This document shows, one piece after another, positions 42,916 to 52,625 of a stretch of 64,000 nt of DNA. The stretch comes from an uncultured Clostridia bacterium (GTDB lineage Bacteria > Bacillota > Clostridia > Lachnospirales > CAG-274): NCBI GenBank assembly GCA_947591605.1, contig CANQDF010000004.1:1-64000 (forward strand), read 5' to 3'. The notes below the pieces were generated by a model that saw nothing but the letters and a program-made list of their open reading frames with translations, was not told the DNA's origin and did no database searches. The translations under genes were made by a program, and so were the position numbers. Numbering within the stretch: the first letter of the stretch is position 1; each line of letters starts with the position of its first letter.

Positions 42916-43734
42916 CTATTTTCTTTTATATCTGTAAAGCTCGGGTGTCCTGCCCATTCCGGAATTTATCCTCTTGCGTCCCGTAGCCTCAACAAAGGGT
43001 GCTATCTTGTTTCTGAAATTTGTTTTGTAAAGCTTTTTCCCGAGCACCGTTTCGTAGAGGCGCTGAAGCTCCGGCAGGGTAAACTCCTCATCGGTAAGCC
43101 CAAACAATATCGGGCTGTACTCCGCCTTGTTTCTCAGCCTTAAAAGACCCGTGTGTATAAGCTGTGCATGGTCAAATGCAAGCCCCGTTTCCCCGTCTAT
43201 CACATGCTGGATATTCTGGCTGACAATACCGTTTTCCACAGTTTCCTCCCTGTAGCTGTAGGTAAGCACCTCATCGGCATTTGTAAGGCTTACTTTACCC
43301 TGTACCTCCTGCGATATTTCAAACCACCCGGCGTCATCGGCATCATCACCTGCGACAGGCTCGGCATCACTTTGCTTTATAAGCGCAAGATATGCCACGG
43401 ATATTACCCTCATACGGGGATCCCTGTCGGGGTCGCTTACGGTACAGAGCTGCTCAAGATAGATGTTTTCAAGCCCCGTTTCCTCCTTAAGCTCTCTTTT
43501 GGCAGCCTCCTCACAGGATTCGTCTATGCGGACAAAGCCTCCCGGCAGCGCCCTGCAATTGATATATGGGTGGTTTTTTCTTTTAATAAGCAGTATTTTA
43601 AGCTTATCCAGCTCATCATTTACCGCAAACACCAGTATATCCGCCGTAACGGACGGACGTGGATAATCCTTTGGTCTGTAAGAAGCAAGAAATTCTCTCT
43701 CCGTAAGACCGTCGCTGTTTTTTTGTTCGTACAT
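42916..43734 (-). CDS. nrtR: NrtR-like Nudix transcriptional regulator of NAD salvage
   Basis: A 272-residue protein with an N-terminal Nudix domain and a C-terminal winged helix-turn-helix (about 175-272). The Nudix box is complete: Gly66, Glu72, Arg80-Glu81-Leu82, Glu84-Glu85 and Gly87, so ADP-ribose hydrolysis may be retained; in many NrtR proteins this box is degraded. It is encoded first in an operon with pncA and pncB and has a perfect palindrome over its promoter, supporting autoregulation. A plain Nudix hydrolase is the alternative. AGAGG precedes the ATG. Confidence 0.85.
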   Translation of the reverse strand: MYEQKNSDGLTEREFLASYRPKDYPRPSVTADILVFAVNDELDKLKILLIKRKNHPYINCRALPGGFVRIDESCEEAAKRELKEETGLENIYLEQLCTVSDPDRDPRMRVISVAYLALIKQSDAEPVAGDDADDAGWFEISQEVQGKVSLTNADEVLTYSYREETVENGIVSQNIQHVIDGETGLAFDHAQLIHTGLLRLRNKAEYSPILFGLTDEEFTLPELQRLYETVLGKKLYKTNFRNKIAPFVEATGRKRINSGMGRTPELYRYKRK

Positions 43735-43771
43735 AATATACCTCTTAGTATCGTATTGCTACTTTATTTTT

Positions 43772-43786
43772 GTAGTATTATACTAC
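43772..43786. promoter_or_regulatory. Perfect 15-bp palindrome, probable NrtR operator
   Basis: GTAGTATTATACTAC is a perfect inverted repeat about a single T. It overlaps the -10 box of the nrtR promoter, an ideal place for repression. Assignment to NrtR is by position. Confidence 0.75.
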
Positions 43787-43805
43787 CAATCTATCCGTAT
43801 GTCAA
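43777..43805 (-). promoter_or_regulatory. Consensus sigma-A promoter of nrtR-pncA-pncB
   Basis: TTGACA (43805-43800), 17-bp spacer, TATAAT (43782-43777): an exact consensus, about 45 bp ahead of the nrtR ATG. Confidence 0.9.
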
Positions 43806-43831
43806 TACTCTTATACTGTTTTTATTGCAAA

Positions 43832-43895
43832 AAAACACCCAAAGCTCCGCCGTGCCATGTATATGCAGTACATACAAGACGGGTTTGGGTGTTTT
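43832..43895 (-). terminator. Terminator of the MoxR-DUF58-transglutaminase operon
   Basis: Arms AAAACACCCAAA and TTTGGGTGTTTT are perfect complements with a 40-nt loop; on the minus strand a seven-T run follows. It lies 8 bp after the transglutaminase gene. Confidence 0.75.
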
Positions 43896-43903
43896 AATAT
43901 AAT

Positions 43904-46195
43904 TTATTGACCTACAGGCTTTCCGCCAGTGCGGTTTTTTCGCCTGCTGCTTTTTTTATATTCCTTTATGGCATCCTTAAGTTTAAAATAGCTTTCCGTG
44001 GCATCGGCCTTATCGGCATCATTGGCATTGCCGCCGCCGTATATCACATTTTCAGCCTTAAAGACAAGCGAATATATTTCACAGCCCATAACGGCAGCTA
44101 TCCTCTGTGCCAGTTCATACGGAGTAAGCACGGATGCATCGGGTATAAGCCCTTTTACCGTCCTTTGGGCTATCCTGCCGTAAAGCATTTTTACGGCTGC
44201 CGCAGGAGATGCCCTGCGTATACGGCGCACAAAAAGCTTTTCATCGGCAAACGGTATGACAACAAGGTATATAAACGCTGCGGCAAAAATGATAAACGCC
44301 GCAAATGTAACTGCCAACATAAGCTTATAATCCATATCAAGAGCCATAAGATCAAACCAAAGGTTGCCCCGCCTTTTTGCAAAGCCGTTATATGCCGAGG
44401 CAACGGTAGGCTCGTACACGATCCAGCCCATATTGGGTATAAATACCTCGGGGTAGGCATGGGCATTGCTGTCCATTATGGCGTAAACTCCTACACGCCC
44501 CGTTTCCTCGGCGGTAAAGCCCTCCGCATACCGTACATTCATGCCAAGCGAGCGTGCCATAAGCACATATGCCGATGCAAAATCCGAGCAGGTGCCTCTG
44601 TGGCTTTTGAAGAGGAAGTACTCGGGCGAGGTATCCTTTGCGGTATACTCCAGATCATAAATAAAGCCCGAATCGGCAAAATATTTTTGCAGCGCCTCCG
44701 CCTTTTGCCAGTCATAGGTGCAGCCCTGTGTTATTTCAAGAGCAAGGTTTTTTACCTCATCGCTTATTTTTTTATTGTTATCGGCATATAGGCTCCTGTA
44801 ATACTCCGCATCCTTAAGCTCCTGCAAAAACAGGAATGATGTCCAATAAAATTCGTCATCATTATTCCTGAGTATGTCCCTGAGCTCCGTAAGCATATCC
44901 ATTGAGCGCTCCGCACTGAAATTTGCTCCGCCGCCCGCTATCCAGCTTTGCCTTGAAACAAACTCGTTATAATATGTGACCTGGTACATCGTATTTAACG
45001 GGTGTTTATTGCTTCTGTTTCTGAAACAGCCCGTAGACGTTACATAAATAGGGTCGCTGTTGTTTCTGAGCAAGATCTCTAAAGTCCTTTCGGGGGCAAG
45101 ATAATATACTGCGCCGAAGTTATGCGATTGTATATACATATTATTTACGGGATCGTGTATAACGCTTCCGTTTGCTATGTTCTCCAGCCCGTATTTTGCC
45201 GAAAAACCGGGCTCATACATATCCGCATGCTTTATTGCCGACTGCAAAGCAGTCATATTGAGCATAAAATGTTCGCTTTTCCACAGCTCCGCAGGATACA
45301 GCTGAGGGTCCTTTTCGTAAGGATACCAGCGATCCTCCTCAAAATCGTAATAATCAAAATTCTGACGTTTAAGGTAAGGTATATTACTGCCGTAAACGGT
45401 ATACATCCTTCGGTTGGAAAAGTCCTCATAGTTATCGGCATTGCCCGAGGTATCGTTAAGCTCGGAATAATTTTCGCCCAACTCAAGGCTTGTATTTATA
45501 TTCATAAATAGGCGCTGAAAGCTGCTGAAATACTTTGCCTCATTCTTTTTGGGCACAGCCGAGGCAATAAGCATTATTACAAACATAAAACATACGGACG
45601 AGAGTATATAGCTCCTTAAGCCTACTATCCTTGCTCCGCCACCTCTTGCCTCATAGATGTGCTGTATACATATTGCCATATTAAGCATAGCTATCAGCAC
45701 AAGATAAAAATTGTTGATCTCCGCAACTACTTTAACATACACAATACAAGGTATAAGGCTTAAAAGCACAAGGTATCCCATACGGTACAGCACTCTTGTA
45801 AAATAATATATCGTCATCCCAAAAAAAACAGGGAAAAACACCAAAAGCGTCAACAAAAAGCCTATACGAAAGCCTGCCGAAACGGACGCCGTAAAGAACC
45901 ACTCCATAAAAGCCTGTCTGGAGCTGCCGGATATCATCCTTAAAAACAGCATTACATCCGCAACAACAAAAAGCGTAATATAAAGCTTGCCTCTGCTGCC
46001 CAAGCCTACGCAATAATCGCAGAATTTAAAAACGGACAGGCACAAAACCGTTATAAGCACGCTCCATGCCGAAAATACCGATATACCGTATACGGCAAAT
46101 ATTGCAGACGATAAAACCGAGGCAAGTGCGGCAGGCAAAACAAGCGAAAGATTTTTGTTGAAAAAAGCGGTAATTTTATCCTTCAAGCCTGTCAC
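43904..46195 (-). CDS. Membrane-anchored transglutaminase-like protein (TgpA type)
   Basis: A 763-residue protein with about six N-terminal membrane helices (to about 215), an outside region ending in a transglutaminase-like core (catalytic Cys in RGTCSDFASAYVLMARSLG, His in NAHAYPEVF, and MGWIVYEPT), a final helix, and a cytoplasmic tail. Proteins of this kind occur with MoxR and DUF58 partners, as here. Substrate unknown. The start is a GTG that overlaps the DUF58 gene, with only a weak AAAGGCGG site. Confidence 0.88.
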   Translation of the reverse strand: MTGLKDKITAFFNKNLSLVLPAALASVLSSAIFAVYGISVFSAWSVLITVLCLSVFKFCDYCVGLGSRGKLYITLFVVADVMLFLRMISGSSRQAFMEWFFTASVSAGFRIGFLLTLLVFFPVFFGMTIYYFTRVLYRMGYLVLLSLIPCIVYVKVVAEINNFYLVLIAMLNMAICIQHIYEARGGGARIVGLRSYILSSVCFMFVIMLIASAVPKKNEAKYFSSFQRLFMNINTSLELGENYSELNDTSGNADNYEDFSNRRMYTVYGSNIPYLKRQNFDYYDFEEDRWYPYEKDPQLYPAELWKSEHFMLNMTALQSAIKHADMYEPGFSAKYGLENIANGSVIHDPVNNMYIQSHNFGAVYYLAPERTLEILLRNNSDPIYVTSTGCFRNRSNKHPLNTMYQVTYYNEFVSRQSWIAGGGANFSAERSMDMLTELRDILRNNDDEFYWTSFLFLQELKDAEYYRSLYADNNKKISDEVKNLALEITQGCTYDWQKAEALQKYFADSGFIYDLEYTAKDTSPEYFLFKSHRGTCSDFASAYVLMARSLGMNVRYAEGFTAEETGRVGVYAIMDSNAHAYPEVFIPNMGWIVYEPTVASAYNGFAKRRGNLWFDLMALDMDYKLMLAVTFAAFIIFAAAFIYLVVIPFADEKLFVRRIRRASPAAAVKMLYGRIAQRTVKGLIPDASVLTPYELAQRIAAVMGCEIYSLVFKAENVIYGGGNANDADKADATESYFKLKDAIKEYKKSSRRKNRTGGKPVGQ

Positions 46196-47384
46196 CGCCT
46201 TTACTTACAACAGAATAAACCAAGGTATTCATATTGTTTTTGCCGCCCAAAAGAGCCTGTGTGCCGCCTATGGAGTCATCCCCAATAAACGGCGTGCAAA
46301 ATACCGATACGCTGCCCTTCTGCTCCGCCATTTTATAGTACGGGAAGCGTTCGGTACCGTCCGTATCCGCAAAAGCAAAGCCTGCCATCGCTATCCTGAG
46401 AGAAACCATATCTCCCTCGGAGGCAACGTTATATAATTCCCAATCCGTTTCTCCCCTGTAAAAATAACTTACGGTATAGCCGCTTAAAACAAGGGCACGG
46501 GTAATACCCAGTGACATCTCTATACTGCGCTGTGCAGCCAGCGGCGCAAGCTCATCTTTGTCAGCCGTTTTGCCGAAAACAGCCCTCAGCTCCTCCTCCG
46601 TAACGCTGTCCTTTAAAAAACTGCTGTCAAGCACAACGGATACGGTAAGCCCCGGAACCTCGTCGTCCAGCCTTACAAGCAGCTTACTGCGTTTTGCCGA
46701 CAGCTTCCAGTTAATGCGCTTAAGAGGATCTCCGGGTACATACTCACGGCTGTCATATCCGGGAAAGCCTCCCCGCACAAATCCCGTGGACTCCGTTGTA
46801 TCCTCGCTGTCGTCCGCATCGGCAGACGCTTCGTTTATTTTGCTTATAACGGCACTGTTTACGGGTATATCGGGCACATCGGGTATTACACATACGCTTC
46901 CCCTAAGTGTGCCGAGATCGACATTTTTAAGCTTAAAGGAAAATAAGCCCAAATAATCCGTAACTCTTACGGAGCTTACGCCTATTTCGCTTTTGCCGCA
47001 TATTTTTGCATGCCAGCTTATTTCAAAATTTTCCTTGAAAAACGGTATCACGGAAACATATATATTTTTTTCTCCACATTGCATATAAGGGTTATCCGTC
47101 ATTTTAAAAACAACAGGCGGCGAGGGAACAAAAAAACCGTTTGTTATGCTTATCTTCATACGAACAGTATCGCCCTTATTTATTATGCCGGTTTCCGCAC
47201 TGCCCTCTACACGCATGCTTTTAACAAAAAACAGAGTTATTGCAGGCGAGAGCACGGGTGCAAGCAGCATTACAAGTATAAGGAACCAGCCGACCCTGCC
47301 GCTTAAAAACAAAGCAAAAACAACCGCAAGCCCCAATGACGCCGCATACCCCGTAAAACCTCTTATTACAGCTTTAATATCCAT
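46176..47384 (-). CDS. DUF58 domain protein
   Basis: A 402-residue protein: two N-terminal membrane helices (about 10-55), a beta-rich region, then the DUF58 part with RGGFPGYDSREYVPGDPL and RINWKLSAKRSKLLVRLDD and a von Willebrand A-like tail. It works with the MoxR ATPase, probably as a metal-dependent adaptor. I use the second ATG, nine bases after AAGGA. It overlaps the transglutaminase gene. Confidence 0.9.
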   Translation of the reverse strand: MDIKAVIRGFTGYAASLGLAVVFALFLSGRVGWFLILVMLLAPVLSPAITLFFVKSMRVEGSAETGIINKGDTVRMKISITNGFFVPSPPVVFKMTDNPYMQCGEKNIYVSVIPFFKENFEISWHAKICGKSEIGVSSVRVTDYLGLFSFKLKNVDLGTLRGSVCVIPDVPDIPVNSAVISKINEASADADDSEDTTESTGFVRGGFPGYDSREYVPGDPLKRINWKLSAKRSKLLVRLDDEVPGLTVSVVLDSSFLKDSVTEEELRAVFGKTADKDELAPLAAQRSIEMSLGITRALVLSGYTVSYFYRGETDWELYNVASEGDMVSLRIAMAGFAFADTDGTERFPYYKMAEQKGSVSVFCTPFIGDDSIGGTQALLGGKNNMNTLVYSVVSKGGDRLEG

Positions 47385-47396
47385 AAGCATACATCC

Positions 47397-48347
47397 TTAA
47401 TTTATGGGTACCCTGACGGCCTCCAGTATTTTTGCAACGGCGTTGGCATTGCTGCCCACCGATGTTTTGCCCTTTGGCGTAAGTATTATCCTATGGGCAA
47501 GCACATAGGGCGCCACAAGCTTTATATCATCGGGTATAACATAATCCCTGCCCGATATCATGGCATAAGCTCTGGCGGTTTTGTGCATGGCTATGCTTGC
47601 ACGGGGGCTTGCGCCAAGCCTGATAAAATCCGCATTTCTGGTAGCCTCGGTAATATCGACTATATACTCCTCAAGAGAGGGGCTGCATTTTATGTTTTTT
47701 ACATCGTCTGCAAGCCTCATAATATCCTCACAGGATATTACCTCCGTCAGGCTCTTTGGATCAATGCTGTCCTCACGGCGCAAAATTGCAAGCTCGTTTT
47801 CCCTGCCGGGATAACCCATGCTTATCTTCATAATAAATCTGTCCATCTGCGCCTCAGGCAGATGATATGTACCGTATGTTTCTATAGGGTTTTGTGTGGC
47901 AAGCACCATAAAAGGCTTTGGCAGCGCATATGTAACGCCGTCAATGCTTATCTGCCCCTCCTCCATTACCTCCAGCAGGGCTGACTGCGACTTGGGCGAC
48001 GCCCTGTTTATTTCATCCGCAAGCAGAAAGTTGCAAAATGCCGCACCCTTTCTGAATTCCGTTTCATGCGTAACCGTATTTATCATGGAAAAGCCCGTAA
48101 TATCCGTGGGCATAACATCGGGCGTAAGCTGGAGCCTGCCGAAAACTCCGCCGCACGAACGGGCAAGTGCGGATACCATTTTGGTTTTCCCCACCCCCGG
48201 GACATCCTCAATAAGCACATGTCCTCCCGAAAGCATAGCCGCAACCACAAGCTCGATAGCACGCCTTTTACCTATTATCACCTTTTCAACGCTGTTTATA
48301 AGGGCAGATATTTCGTCCCTTGGACAAGCAGGTCTGGATACATCCAT
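47397..48347 (-). CDS. moxR: MoxR family AAA+ ATPase
   Basis: A 316-residue ATPase with Walker A VPGVGKTK (about 46-53), Walker B FLLADEINRASP and sensor-like ATQNPIE. MoxR proteins act as chaperones that mature a partner, often through a DUF58/vWA protein, as encoded next. AAAGGA lies 10 bases before the ATG used; a GTG three codons upstream is too close to it. It is the first gene of the operon. Confidence 0.93.
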   Translation of the reverse strand: MDVSRPACPRDEISALINSVEKVIIGKRRAIELVVAAMLSGGHVLIEDVPGVGKTKMVSALARSCGGVFGRLQLTPDVMPTDITGFSMINTVTHETEFRKGAAFCNFLLADEINRASPKSQSALLEVMEEGQISIDGVTYALPKPFMVLATQNPIETYGTYHLPEAQMDRFIMKISMGYPGRENELAILRREDSIDPKSLTEVISCEDIMRLADDVKNIKCSPSLEEYIVDITEATRNADFIRLGASPRASIAMHKTARAYAMISGRDYVIPDDIKLVAPYVLAHRIILTPKGKTSVGSNANAVAKILEAVRVPIN

Positions 48348-48465
48348 ACTATACACATCCTTTCTTTAATAACGATTATACAATATTTAATATATTTTAT
48401 CAATTGCAGTTTTTTATCTTAATAAAAAAGTAATTTATTGCCCCGTAAAGCCAAAAGCACAGCAA

Positions 48466-48494
48466 AGCCGCAGCATTTTTGCCATGCTGCGGCT
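48466..48494 (-). terminator. Probable terminator of the YabE-like gene
   Basis: An 11-bp perfect stem (AGCCGCAGCAT and complement) with a 7-nt loop lies 70 bp past the stop. The T-run is broken (CTTTGCTGTGC), so strength is uncertain. Confidence 0.55.
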
Positions 48495-48563
48495 ATTGAT
48501 AAGCAAGACATAAAAAAATGCTGCAAGCACCGATAATAACGGCATTTGCAACATCTCTTTTTA

Positions 48564-49637
48564 TCAATCAAGAATATAAACTTTTACGGGAGTATGACCG
48601 TAACCCGAATGAAGCGCCGAATAATGCGTATTGTAGCAAAGGTCTATCCTGTTGCCCTTTATTGCGCTGCCCGTATCGGCTGCAATACAATATCCGTAGC
48701 CCTCAACATAGAGCTTTGTGCCTAGAGGTATTACTCTTTTATCAACAGCAGCCACACCGTAGCATGCCTTAATACCGCTGGCTGTTATACCGTTTGAATT
48801 GCTGCCGCAGCATGCCGAACAAGGGCAGTATGCGGTTGCGCTCATTGTTATAACACTGCTGTAGCTGAAGCCCTTATCCGATACGGCATCAATTACATCG
48901 GTTTCAGCCTTTATCTCGGGCTCTGGCTCGGGCTTTTTGGTACCGTTTTCCACTATCTTTTCAACAGGCAGCTTAACAACATTGCTGTCTATGGAATAGG
49001 TTTCGGTAAGCTCGCCGCCCACATAGACCGACTTCATTGTGATGACCTTTTCGCCGTCGGAGCCCTCCTGAGCTATATGAGTTTCTCCTATATAGTATTC
49101 GTCACTGTCCACTGTTCTTGTTTCATATGGTATAGTTTCTGTTTTGGTAAAGGTTTTTGCAGTTACCGAAACAAGGTCGACCGTCATACCCGGTTCAAGC
49201 TTTGTTGAAGAGCTTACGCCCTCTGTTGTACGGTAATCCGTATCCTCGTCGTCATTGCGGAGCTGTACTATAAGCTTGCCTATGGTATCCTCATTGGTTT
49301 CTACGCTTTTATACTCGCCCCCGTCAACGGAAACAAGCACTTCAAAAGGTGTATCTATTACTATACGCATACTGCTTGTTATCTCTGCATCCATATCAAC
49401 ATTGATAATATCCTCTTCGGATACCGTAATGTTTTCACCTGCAAGAAACTCGCCTACGGTTTTATCCGTTGTTTCATAATACGTACTCTGACCGTCGATT
49501 ATTACCCTTAAACCCTTAACGCCTGTTTCGGCAGCCTTTGCTGTACTTCCGCTGCACAGTGCCATGAAGGTAAAAGCGATAATTGCTACGACCAATGCAC
49601 GTAAATGCTGTGATGTGTTACATAAATACTTTGACAT
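48564..49637 (-). CDS. YabE/Rpf2-like secreted protein: DUF348, G5 and 3D domains
   Basis: A 357-residue exported cell-wall protein. The signal peptide spans about 1-37 (AVVAIIAFTFMALCSGSTAKA). DUF348-type segments (VKGLRVIIDGQSTYY onward) follow, then a G5 domain (about 150-225; TIPYETRTVDSD) and a C-terminal 3D domain with AATAYCPC-like start and DTGSAIKGNRIDLC. The 3D domain is a lytic-transglycosylase-like fold of resuscitation factors. The chosen ATG has GGAGG; the open frame extends 74 codons further upstream over a terminator and has no ribosome site there. Confidence 0.92.
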   Translation of the reverse strand: MSKYLCNTSQHLRALVVAIIAFTFMALCSGSTAKAAETGVKGLRVIIDGQSTYYETTDKTVGEFLAGENITVSEEDIINVDMDAEITSSMRIVIDTPFEVLVSVDGGEYKSVETNEDTIGKLIVQLRNDDEDTDYRTTEGVSSSTKLEPGMTVDLVSVTAKTFTKTETIPYETRTVDSDEYYIGETHIAQEGSDGEKVITMKSVYVGGELTETYSIDSNVVKLPVEKIVENGTKKPEPEPEIKAETDVIDAVSDKGFSYSSVITMSATAYCPCSACCGSNSNGITASGIKACYGVAAVDKRVIPLGTKLYVEGYGYCIAADTGSAIKGNRIDLCYNTHYSALHSGYGHTPVKVYILD

Positions 49638-49804
49638 AAATATTTCCTCCTTTGGACCTGCGCAACATTTTTGAAACATTTTTAACAATTTCTTAATTTG
49701 CGTGTGTAAACTTTTTTTAATATTTTTTACACAAAGTCCTCTACAGTTGTATTTAATCAACCATATTTTTTTTGTTTTTTCGCAAAAAAGCAAAAATTTA
49801 AGAA

Positions 49805-49824
49805 TGTGCTCTTTTGGGAGCACA
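49805..49824 (-). terminator. Probable terminator of metG-tatD
   Basis: A TGTGCTC/GAGCACA stem with a 6-nt loop, followed on the minus strand by an AT-rich stretch (ATTCTTAAATTTTT). It lies 47 bp after the tatD stop. The remaining 170 bp to the YabE-like gene are AT-rich; no strong promoter was identified there. Confidence 0.6.
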
Positions 49825-49870
49825 CTCTCGTAACTTCCTTGCAATATATACTTTAACACATTCGTAACAT

Positions 49871-50644
49871 TTATGCAACAACTTTTTTTCTGTCGAAAAG
49901 TGATTCTGCAGTTTTTCGGGTTGTTTCGATAACCAAATCGGCACCGATTTGTTTGATTTCACCAATTTTGGCAATAACATATTCCAAATTTTGTGAATTA
50001 TTACATGTACCCCTTACAGGCTCCGGAGATAAATATGGAGAATCTGTTTCCAGCAAAATTTTATCAAGCGGTATATTTTTTACTACCTCCACCAATTTTT
50101 TTGCATTTTTAAAGGTAACTACACCGCCTACGCCTATATAAAACCCCATGTCTATATAAGCCTCTGCCATCTCAACGCCTCCCGAGTACGCATGTATTAC
50201 ACCGCTGCGCACCCCCGAGTCCTTTATTATGTCAAAGGTGTCCCGTGCTGCCTCTCTGGAATGTATTATAACGGGCAGAGCAACCTCCGATGCAAGCTCC
50301 AGCTGACGTCTGAACCAGTAAAGCTGCTCATCCTTATATTCGGCATCGTAATGATAATCCAGCCCTATTTCGCCTATGGCAAGCACCTTGCTGTGTGCGG
50401 AAAGCTGCCTCAATATATCGATATCGTTCTCCGTCATATGCTCGGTATCGTGAGGATGGATCCCCACAGCGGCATATATATAAGGATATTTCTCCGCAAG
50501 CGCAATACTTGCCCTTGACGACGGAATATCGGCGCCGACATTTATCACTCTGCCTATCCCCTTGTCGGGCAGGGAGGACAAAAGCTCCTCCCTGACACCG
50601 TCAAAACGCTCGTCATCGTAATGTGCGTGGGTTTCGTATATCAT
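49871..50644 (-). CDS. tatD: TatD family metal-dependent deoxyribonuclease
   Basis: A 257-residue TIM-barrel hydrolase with the metal motif THAHYDD (His6, His8), GEIGLDYHYD, IHSREA, HAYSGG and ETDSPYLSPEP. Family members are 3'-5' DNA exonucleases. Its ATG overlaps the metG stop as TGATG, the usual metG-tatD pairing, so it is under the same T-box. Confidence 0.93.
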   Translation of the reverse strand: MIYETHAHYDDERFDGVREELLSSLPDKGIGRVINVGADIPSSRASIALAEKYPYIYAAVGIHPHDTEHMTENDIDILRQLSAHSKVLAIGEIGLDYHYDAEYKDEQLYWFRRQLELASEVALPVIIHSREAARDTFDIIKDSGVRSGVIHAYSGGVEMAEAYIDMGFYIGVGGVVTFKNAKKLVEVVKNIPLDKILLETDSPYLSPEPVRGTCNNSQNLEYVIAKIGEIKQIGADLVIETTRKTAESLFDRKKVVA

Positions 50645-52605
50645 CAGCCCACCTCACTGCCGCTCTTTATATCGCCGTCTGTGGTTATGACCTTTAGGTT
50701 TCCCTCATCATCGGAGGCGGCAAGTATCATACCTTCGCTGACTATACCCCTCATCTTGCGTGGAGGCAGGTTTGTTACCACAACAACATTTTTGCCCACC
50801 ATATCCTCGGGGCTGTACCATTTTGCTATGCCTGAAAGTATGGTGCGCACCTCACTGCCTATCTGTATGCGTGACTGCAGCAGCTTATCCGCACCTTCGA
50901 CCTTTTTGCACTCGAGCACCTTGCCTGTTTTAAGCTCTATCTTTGCAAAATCGTCTATTGTAATAGGCTCCGTTTTAGGGGCTGCCGCAGCCTCCTCCGA
51001 CATAGCCTCCTTCATCTGCTGCTCTGCCACCTTGTCGGCATAAGCTTTTACATCCTTCATATCAAGGCGTGCAAAAAGCATTTCGGGCTTTTCGACAACC
51101 TTGGTGCCCGATTTATAAAGACCGAATTTTTCAAGCTCGTCATAGCTCCTGAGCTGTGTATTGAACTGCACAGCTATCTTTGCCGCTGTTTCCGGCATAA
51201 AAGGTTCAAGCAGGCTGGCGCCTATTATAATAGCCTCGGCAAGATTATACAGCACAGTCGAGAGCCTGTCGGCTTTTTCGGGATCCTTGGCAAGCACCCA
51301 TGGCTCCGTTTCGTCAACATATTTATTGCATCTTTTAAATAATGAAAGGATCTCGGTTATGGTATCTGCAACACGCAGCTTATCCATCCTCTCTTCCGCC
51401 TTGGCACGCAGCGATGTGCAAACTGCCTTAAGCTCCTCATCAACGGGTTCGTTTGCGCCCTTGTCGGCAACAATGCCGCCGAAATACTTGTTTGACATTG
51501 ATACGGTACGGTTTACAAGGTTGCCGAGTACATTGGCAAGATCCGAATTGTATCTGTCCGCTATAAGCTCCCACGAGATTATTCCGTCGCTTTCAAAAGG
51601 CATCTCGTGCAGCACAAAATAACGCACCGCATCTATGCCGAATACCTCCGCAAGATCATCGGCATAGATCACGTTGCCCCTTGACTTGCTCATCTTTACT
51701 ATATTTGCGCCGTCGCTCCTAAGCAGCCAGGGATGACCGAACACCTGCTTTGGCAGAGGCACATCTAGCGCCATAAGTATTATAGGCCAATATATTGTAT
51801 GGAAACGAATAATATCCTTACCTATTAAATGCAGGTCTGCGGGCCAGTTGTTTTTAAAACGCTCCGTATGATCGCCGTCACAGTCGTAGCCGATGCCTGT
51901 AATGTAGTTTGTAAGAGCGTCAAGCCATACATAAATTACGTGCTTATCGTCAAAGGTGACCGGTATGCCCCACTTGAATGAGGTACGGGACACACACAGA
52001 TCCTGAAGACCGGGCAGCAAAAAGTTGTTCATCATCTCGTTTTTGCGTGAAACGGGCTGTATAAACTCCGGATGAGTATTGATATATTCTATAAGTCTGT
52101 CGGCATACTTGCTCAGCTTAAGGAAGTATGCCTCCTCCTTTGCGGGATGCACCTCCCTGCCGCAGTCCGGACACTTGCCGTCCACAAGCTGGGATTCCGT
52201 CCAGAACGACTCGCAGGGCGTACAATACATACCCTCGTAGTGTCCCTTATATATATCGCCCTTGTCATAGAGCTTTTTGAATATCTTTTGCACCTGCTGC
52301 TCGTGATCCTTATCCGTGGTGCGTATAAATTTGTCATACGAGGTATTCATAAGATCCCATATACGTTTTATCTCGCCTGCCACGTTATCAACATACTGCT
52401 TTGGTGATATGCCCTCCGCTTTTGCTTTTTCCTCTATCTTTTGACCGTGCTCATCGGTGCCTGTCTGAAAAAATACGTCGTAGCCCTCCATACGCTTGAA
52501 GCGTGCTATGCTGTCTGCCAGCACTATCTCGTATGAATTGCCTATATGCGGCTTGCCCGATGTATAGGCGATAGCTGTTGTAATGTAATACTTGCCTTTG
52601 CTCAT
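50644..52605 (-). CDS. metG: Methionyl-tRNA synthetase
   Basis: A 653-residue class I synthetase charging tRNA(Met). It has KPHIGN (18-23), a zinc knuckle CTPCESF...CPDC, and KMSKSRGN near residue 297. A C-terminal EMAP/Trbp111-like tRNA-binding domain (about 545-653) makes it a dimer. AGGAGG precedes the start. It is controlled by a T-box leader with an AUG specifier, and overlaps tatD. Confidence 0.96.
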   Translation of the reverse strand: MSKGKYYITTAIAYTSGKPHIGNSYEIVLADSIARFKRMEGYDVFFQTGTDEHGQKIEEKAKAEGISPKQYVDNVAGEIKRIWDLMNTSYDKFIRTTDKDHEQQVQKIFKKLYDKGDIYKGHYEGMYCTPCESFWTESQLVDGKCPDCGREVHPAKEEAYFLKLSKYADRLIEYINTHPEFIQPVSRKNEMMNNFLLPGLQDLCVSRTSFKWGIPVTFDDKHVIYVWLDALTNYITGIGYDCDGDHTERFKNNWPADLHLIGKDIIRFHTIYWPIILMALDVPLPKQVFGHPWLLRSDGANIVKMSKSRGNVIYADDLAEVFGIDAVRYFVLHEMPFESDGIISWELIADRYNSDLANVLGNLVNRTVSMSNKYFGGIVADKGANEPVDEELKAVCTSLRAKAEERMDKLRVADTITEILSLFKRCNKYVDETEPWVLAKDPEKADRLSTVLYNLAEAIIIGASLLEPFMPETAAKIAVQFNTQLRSYDELEKFGLYKSGTKVVEKPEMLFARLDMKDVKAYADKVAEQQMKEAMSEEAAAAPKTEPITIDDFAKIELKTGKVLECKKVEGADKLLQSRIQIGSEVRTILSGIAKWYSPEDMVGKNVVVVTNLPPRKMRGIVSEGMILAASDDEGNLKVITTDGDIKSGSEVG

Positions 52606-52625
52606 TTTTTACCTCCTTAAAATAA

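Noticed and set aside
43907-44791. 294-codon plus-strand open frame
   Set aside because: Antisense to the transglutaminase gene; composition is that of a mirrored coding sequence.
49638-49859. 74-codon N-terminal extension of the YabE-like protein
   Set aside because: It crosses a terminator hairpin's downstream region, is rich in Lys/Ile and lacks a ribosome site; the internal ATG has GGAGG and is followed directly by a signal peptide.
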